From Gemmatimonadaceae bacterium (GTDB taxonomy: Bacteria > Gemmatimonadota > Gemmatimonadetes > Gemmatimonadales > Gemmatimonadaceae), in contig JACDDZ010000096.1 of assembly GCA_013816695.1 (NCBI GenBank), positions 1 to 6,450 of the forward strand: DNA of 6,450 nucleotides, written 5' to 3'. Of this stretch, positions 1 to 6,450 are shown piece by piece (position 1 is the first letter of the stretch; every line of letters begins with the position of its first letter). Position numbers and translations under genes: made by a program. The notes beneath the pieces are model-generated. The model had not been told where the DNA came from, ran no database searches, and worked only from the letters and a program-made list of their open reading frames with translations.

Positions 1-641
1 TCGATGATCAGGGGAACAGCTTCCGCGGTCTGCATTCTGTCGCCCTCGGGATCGTACCCGTCGCCATCATGCAGCAGGATTATCGAGCCGGGCTTTGTTC
101 CAGCAATCGTCCTCTTCACGATTTCAGCGACACCGGGCCTGTCTGTGTCCCATACGCCAAGGCTCCAGCCTGCGACTCTCTCACCCATGGAGCCAGCTAT
201 CGAGGTAACCCAGGGATTCCGGAATCCGTGCGGCGCGCGGAACCAGGCAGGCGCAGGCGCACCCGTTCGTTCTATCGCGCGTTTGCCAAGCTTGATATCC
301 TGCCGCACATAAAACGGGCGCTTGAAGTGCAGCTTGCGATGGAAGTATCCGTGATTCCCAATCTGGTGTCCTTCATGCGCGATACGGAGCACGAGATCCG
401 GCCACCGCTCTGCGTGTCGTCCAAGAATAAAGAAGGTGGCCTTCACGTTCTTTTCCTTCAGCGCATCCAGTATCTTAGGCGTTGCATCAGGGTTCGGGCC
501 ATCGTCGAATGTGAGCGATACTACGTTGCCGGTTGTGGGAAGCTTTGCGAGCACACTGCCAAATACGGGGCTGTTACGATGGAAGGCGCCATGAGCCGCG
601 CTTCCAACAACGACAGCGCCGACGGCAGCGAGGCCTATCAT
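1..641 (-). CDS. NodB-family polysaccharide deacetylase, 3' end outside window (partial)
   Basis: A continuous minus-strand frame of 213 visible codons runs off the left edge. It has the metal-dependent carbohydrate esterase 4 / NodB signature: TFDDGP at residues 44-49 (catalytic base D46 and metal ligand D47), NHGYFH at 96-101 (metal ligands H97 and H101), RAPHG at 135-139 and LLHDG at 189-193 (catalytic H191). The family hydrolyses N-acetyl (or O-acetyl) groups from glycans such as peptidoglycan, chitin-like or exopolysaccharide chains. Residues 1-20 are hydrophobic and small (MIGLAAVGAVVVGSAAHGAF) without a strong basic n-region, so they could be a signal peptide or a membrane anchor; catalysis would then be outside the cytoplasm. 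The ATG at 641-639 overlaps the stop of the upstream glycosyltransferase (ATGA), implying translational coupling; only a weak GACGGG precedes it. The substrate cannot be told from sequence. Motif 3 has His where Tyr/Phe is commoner, and motif 4 is of a GWSxxxxDT form (158-166) instead of the usual WDxDxxDW type. The missing part is probably only a few tens of residues. Confidence 0.9.
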   Translation of the reverse strand, partial: MIGLAAVGAVVVGSAAHGAFHRNSPVFGSVLAKLPTTGNVVSLTFDDGPNPDATPKILDALKEKNVKATFFILGRHAERWPDLVLRIAHEGHQIGNHGYFHRKLHFKRPFYVRQDIKLGKRAIERTGAPAPAWFRAPHGFRNPWVTSIAGSMGERVAGWSLGVWDTDRPGVAEIVKRTIAGTKPGSIILLHDGDGYDPEGDRMQTAEAVPLII

Positions 642-1814
642 GCGCCCGTCGGCACTCGGCCGAGCACGGCTGCGTAAACGTCGAGCACTGCGGATGTTAC
701 CGACTGCCAGCTGTAATGCTGTGCGCGCTCCCGGCCAACCTTGCCGAGGCGCCGCTGGAGGTCCTCATCATCGAGGAGGCGGACGAGAGCGTCAGCAAGC
801 TCGGTTGTATCTCCGCAGTGTGTCATCAGCGCTTCACGCTCGTTTTTCACAACGTCCCGGAATCCAAGGATGTCGGAGCATACAATCGGAGTCTCACACG
901 CCATCGATTCCAGCAGCGTTATTCCGAACGATGCCTTGGTTGTCGGGCACGCATAGATGGTGCTGTGCGCGTAATAGTTGGGTCGTTCCTTGAGGATCGC
1001 ACCCACGAAAGTGATGTCCGGATCGCCGCCGGCCGCGCGATAGTAGTGCTTGCGTAGTGGACCATCGCCAACGACGACCAGCTGCGCCTCGCGATTCCTG
1101 CCGCGCACTTTCCTGAATGAATCGATCAGCGTCGTGAGTCCATTGCGTGGATCGAACCTGCCGAGAAACAGGATGGACGGCATGTCATCCCTGATCTGCG
1201 CGGGTTTGGGCACATCCGGCCTGAAGACGTCGAGGTCGATTCCGTTGGGAATGATCGTCCAGTCAACGTCGAAGTACCGGTTCATGGCGATGGTCGTGGA
1301 GTGCGACACCGCAATCACCGCCTGCATGGAATCGAGCCGCCGCTGGCACTGCTTGCGGAACACTGTGTAACCGAGTGAGCTGTCGAAGTAGGTGTGAAAG
1401 GTCCCGACTACAGGGCATTGGGCTTCCTGCATTGCGAGCACCGGGAGCACCGGGTGCAACGGAGAGTGGATGTGGACGATATCATAATCCCCGCGGGACA
1501 GCGCCCGACGCATTTCCCTCCGCAGGCCCCAGCCCAGGGTGATGCGGGCCTGTGATCCATTGCTGTAGATCGACTGGCTGTAGCCGAGCCGGATTACGTG
1601 CGGATCGGGCTCTGCGTTGGGAATGTTGGAGGTGATGATGTCAACGTGGTGCCCAAACTTCCTCGCTTCCTGCGCGAAGTAATGGACATGCTCCGTTACG
1701 CCGCCGAGGTGTGGGTAGTAATACTCGGTAACGAGGGCGATGCGCAGCTTCTTTCCTTCGGCCTCTGCAATGCGCAAAGGCGACGGCGGACCAGCATCGA
1801 ATGTTTGAGCGAAC

Positions 1815-1840
<26 letters not shown>
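638..1840 (-). CDS. GT4-family (GT-B fold) glycosyltransferase
   Basis: This 400-residue protein has the two-Rossmann GT-B layout. The N-terminal acceptor domain begins LRIALVTEYYYPHLGGVTEH (32-51), with the glycine-rich loop, then DIVHIHSPLHPVL (120-132) and GTFHTYFDSS (146-155). The C-terminal nucleotide-sugar domain contains IIPNGIDLDVFRPD (196-209), ILFLGRFDPRNGLTTLIDSF (223-242), VVVGDGPLRKH (255-265) and ASFGITLLESMACETPIV (303-320). These are hallmarks of retaining GT4 enzymes such as PimA-like mannosyltransferases, which transfer sugar from an NDP- or GDP-sugar to a lipid or glycan at the inner face of the membrane. No transmembrane segment is obvious. Donor and acceptor cannot be assigned. 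The usual first Glu of the EX7E motif is Ala (A303); the second (E311) is kept. About 30 residues precede the fold. The start codon lies inside the end of ppdK (26 bp overlap) with no evident Shine-Dalgarno; an in-frame TTG at codon 22 (1777) is an alternative. The downstream deacetylase overlaps its stop, which suggests joint work on a surface glycan. Confidence 0.93.
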
Positions 1841-4484
<2,644 letters not shown>

Positions 4485-4486
4485 CG

Positions 4487-5869
4487 TCAGCAGCCGCAGC
4501 CGAAGCGGAGTTTTTCCGGATCGGTGGGAGGCGGGGTTGGATAGTCACCCGAAAAGCAGGCGTGACAGAGACCACCGGGACCTCCCGGGACCGATTCCAG
4601 CATTCCATCCAGGCTGAGATATCCAAGTGAATCCACGCCCAGCTCGGCAGCGATGCCCTCGTTGGTGAGGCGTGCGGCGATAAGCTCTTCACGGTTCGGT
4701 GTATCGATGCCGTAGTAGCAGGGCCCTGTGATGGGCGACGAGCTGACGCGCATGTGCACTTCGCGGGCACCTGCAGCGCGAACCATCGCGACCAGACCGC
4801 GGGTTGTCGTGCCGCGCACAATTGAATCGTCGACCATGACTACGCTCTTGCCTTCAAGTACTTCGCGCACGGCGTTGTATTTCACCTTTACCTTTGCGTC
4901 TCGTCCGGATTGCGTAGGCTGGATGAATGTCCGTCCCACGTAGTGATTACGAATCAGAGCGAGCTCGAGTTGCAGCCCGGACTCTTCCGCGTACCCAAGT
5001 GCCGCGGAATTCGATGAATCGGGAACACTAAAGACAAGCTGTGCTGACGGTGCAGGCCACTCACGTGCAAGGCGCCTGCCGAGATTTCTGCGGGCACGAT
5101 CGACGGAACCGCCGAAGACGCGACTGTCGGGACGGGCGAAGTACACATATTCAAATACGCACTGGCGGCGCTCCAGTTTCCCCAGGGGGAAGGTGGATCG
5201 AAGTCCATCTGCGTCGATGGCCACAACCTCGCCCGGCTCGACCTCGCGAACCACTGTTGCTCCGACAATGTCGAGTGCGCAGGTCTCGGACGCGACAACG
5301 TATGCTCCATTGAGCTGACCAATGACCAGCGGCCTCCACCCACGCGGGTCCCGGGCGGCGAGCAGAGTATTGCCGAGGATCACTACTATTGAATAGGCAC
5401 CCTCGACACCCTGCAGGGCGGCGCCAAGCCGTTCCTCGGGCGGGCCTGCGGGAGTGCGAGCGAGCCGATGGACAAGCACTTCAGAGTCCATGGTGGAACT
5501 GAATATCGACCCGTTCTCTTCCAGCTCACGGCGCAACTCGGTGGCGTTGACAAGATTTCCGTTGTGGGCAAGGGAAATGTGTCCGTCCCGAAAGCGCGCG
5601 AAGACGGGGCCGGCGTTCTCAATCGTCGAAGATCCGGCCGTGCTATAGCGCGTATGACCGATCGCGAGAGGGCCGCGAAGGGAAGCGATGTCGGTTGGCG
5701 TGAAGCCTTCCGATACAAGGCCCATCTTCCGGACTGCGCGGGCGCCTTCGGTTCCGTCAAACGCAACGATACCTGCGGACTCCTGGCCGCGATGCTGTAG
5801 CGAATAGAGTCCGAGGTGCGTCAGCTCCGCTGCGTGTTCATTCCCGATAATTCCGAATACGCCGCACAT
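4487..5869 (-). CDS. purF: amidophosphoribosyltransferase (glutamine PRPP amidotransferase), Fe-S type
   Basis: This 460-residue enzyme performs the committed step of purine synthesis: PRPP + glutamine + H2O -> 5-phosphoribosylamine + glutamate + PPi. The N-terminal class II (Ntn) glutaminase domain starts MCGVFGIIG, so C2 becomes the nucleophile once Met is removed; there is no Bacillus-style propeptide. It continues with QHRGQES (25-31), GHTRYST (71-77) and HNGNLVN (102-108). The C-terminal phosphoribosyltransferase domain has RNHYVGRTF (307-315) and the PRPP loop VVMVDDSIVRGTTT (343-356). Four cysteines, C237, C384, C435 and C438 (in QCVFEYV, TGPCYYG and GLCHAC), match the [4Fe-4S] ligands of the Bacillus subtilis enzyme, a structural and oxygen-sensitive cluster absent from the E. 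coli type. Length is slightly below the B. subtilis protein (476 aa). The protein ends RFGCGC, an extra CxC after the cluster region. The start shares one base with the purL stop (TGATG) and has a good AGGAG 7 nt upstream. Purine nucleotide feedback is expected from the family but is not visible as such. Confidence 0.98.
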   Translation of the reverse strand: MCGVFGIIGNEHAAELTHLGLYSLQHRGQESAGIVAFDGTEGARAVRKMGLVSEGFTPTDIASLRGPLAIGHTRYSTAGSSTIENAGPVFARFRDGHISLAHNGNLVNATELRRELEENGSIFSSTMDSEVLVHRLARTPAGPPEERLGAALQGVEGAYSIVVILGNTLLAARDPRGWRPLVIGQLNGAYVVASETCALDIVGATVVREVEPGEVVAIDADGLRSTFPLGKLERRQCVFEYVYFARPDSRVFGGSVDRARRNLGRRLAREWPAPSAQLVFSVPDSSNSAALGYAEESGLQLELALIRNHYVGRTFIQPTQSGRDAKVKVKYNAVREVLEGKSVVMVDDSIVRGTTTRGLVAMVRAAGAREVHMRVSSSPITGPCYYGIDTPNREELIAARLTNEGIAAELGVDSLGYLSLDGMLESVPGGPGGLCHACFSGDYPTPPPTDPEKLRFGCGC

Positions 5870-6450
5870 CAGGCAACTCCTGCGAGTTCGGTGTCCGACG
5901 CACCCACTGCGATCGGTGCCGCATTCATTGCACGGGGAATAGCGCCGTAGTAACTGTCGGCGAGATCGGTGAGCTCGGCCGAGAACTTTATTGTAACAGT
6001 CGTGATCTCCAGCGATTGCGCCGCGTTCACGACTCCGAGACGTCTTGCGGGAACTCCATGGCTCGCTGCGATGTCCAATACGCTTGCGGCATCCGGAGTG
6101 GAGATGATCACGCGACCCTGTGTTTCACCGAAGAGCAATGATCGCAGTGGAATATTTGGCCATGCAGTCAGGTCGACCTGCGCACCGAACATCTGCGATC
6201 GATCCATGATGCAGCACTCGGCGAGCGCGACTGCTATGCCGCCATCACTGCAGTCGTGCGCCGACGAAACGACACCATGCTTGATTGCCTGGAGCAGCGC
6301 CTGAATGAGCGCCTTCTCCGCCTTCAAGTCGCATGTGGGTGGCAGGCCCGCGACAGTATCGTGGATGGCGGCGAGATACTCGGATCCACCAAGCTCGTCG
6401 GAGCAATCGCCGAGCAGAACGATTTCGTCGCCAGGGTTGTTGAAGGCAGA
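5869..6450 (-). CDS. purL: phosphoribosylformylglycinamidine synthase subunit PurL, C-terminal part (5' end outside window)
   Basis: The frame is open from the right edge to a TGA at 5871-5869, giving 193 visible residues. PurL converts FGAR + ATP + glutamine-derived ammonia to FGAM, the fourth step of purine synthesis, as the synthetase of a PurLQS complex. Visible residues 7-25 contain GDEIVLLGDCSDELGGSEY, the conserved GDxIxLLG...ELGGSEY segment of the second half of small PurL. HDCSDGGIAVALAEC (65-79) is the glycine-rich ATP/phosphate-binding helix start of the second AIRS-like C-terminal domain, and LLFGETQGRVII (105-116) is the following conserved GExxGR strand. The chain ends soon after, with no C-terminal glutaminase domain, so this is the small PurL that needs separate PurQ and PurS, presumably encoded elsewhere or upstream. 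A TTG at 6327 is in frame but internal, since homology continues upstream to the window edge. It is placed directly before purF, a common purine-operon order. Confidence 0.96.
   Translation of the reverse strand, partial: SAFNNPGDEIVLLGDCSDELGGSEYLAAIHDTVAGLPPTCDLKAEKALIQALLQAIKHGVVSSAHDCSDGGIAVALAECCIMDRSQMFGAQVDLTAWPNIPLRSLLFGETQGRVIISTPDAASVLDIAASHGVPARRLGVVNAAQSLEITTVTIKFSAELTDLADSYYGAIPRAMNAAPIAVGASDTELAGVA
5877..5881 (-). promoter_or_regulatory. Shine-Dalgarno site of purF
   Basis: On the minus strand AGGAG lies 7 nt before the purF ATG, within the last codons of purL. It is the only strong Shine-Dalgarno sequence at any gene start in the window, and it supports the ATG at 5869, which places the nucleophile cysteine at residue 2. 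Confidence 0.75.

Noticed and set aside
69..677. 202-codon plus-strand open frame opposite the deacetylase
   Set aside because: The opposite strand carries all NodB motifs in one frame; this frame has no recognisable domain.
5869..6327. Separate 152-residue gene starting at TTG 6327
   Set aside because: The frame stays open to the window edge and upstream residues match PurL (GDxIxLLG...ELGGSEY), so the TTG is an internal codon.

Overview
The window is a compact, GC-rich bacterial segment in which everything that can be supported is coded on the minus strand. Five genes read from right to left: the 3' part of purL, complete purF, complete ppdK, a complete GT4-family glycosyltransferase, and the 5' part of a NodB-type polysaccharide deacetylase. 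Junctions are extremely tight: purL/purF share one base (TGATG), purF/ppdK are 2 bp apart, ppdK/glycosyltransferase overlap by 26 bp, and glycosyltransferase/deacetylase overlap by 3-4 bp (ATGA). No non-coding stretch exceeds 2 bp, so there is no room for a terminator, promoter, RNA gene or repeat between genes. The set looks like one co-transcribed unit whose promoter lies upstream of position 6450 and whose end lies beyond position 1.

Functionally the right part is de novo purine synthesis. PurL (small type, which works with separate PurS and PurQ) makes FGAM, and PurF makes phosphoribosylamine in the committed step. PurF is the Cys-2, [4Fe-4S]-ligand (Bacillus-like) class. Next comes pyruvate phosphate dikinase, which interconverts pyruvate + ATP + Pi and PEP + AMP + PPi, so it touches both the adenylate pool and the PEP/pyruvate node. 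The last two genes are of a different kind: a cytosolic retaining glycosyltransferase and a probably membrane-anchored or exported carbohydrate de-N-acetylase, a plausible pair for a cell-surface glycan or glycolipid.

Organism: a bacterium with a GC-rich genome, most likely free-living. The Fe-S class PurF and small-type PurL exclude an enterobacterial-type purine pathway, whose PurL is a large single protein and whose PurF lacks the cluster. The style of the glycosyltransferase N-terminus and the gene mix recall Gemmatimonadota or related soil phyla, but this is an impression from memory and not demonstrated here.

I see no mobile element, CRISPR array, tRNA or rRNA, and no clear evidence of an undescribed system. 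The points worth checking are the mixed purine/PEP/surface-glycan operon, loss of the first glutamate of the EX7E motif in the glycosyltransferase, and a Cys-Gly-Cys tail on PurF.
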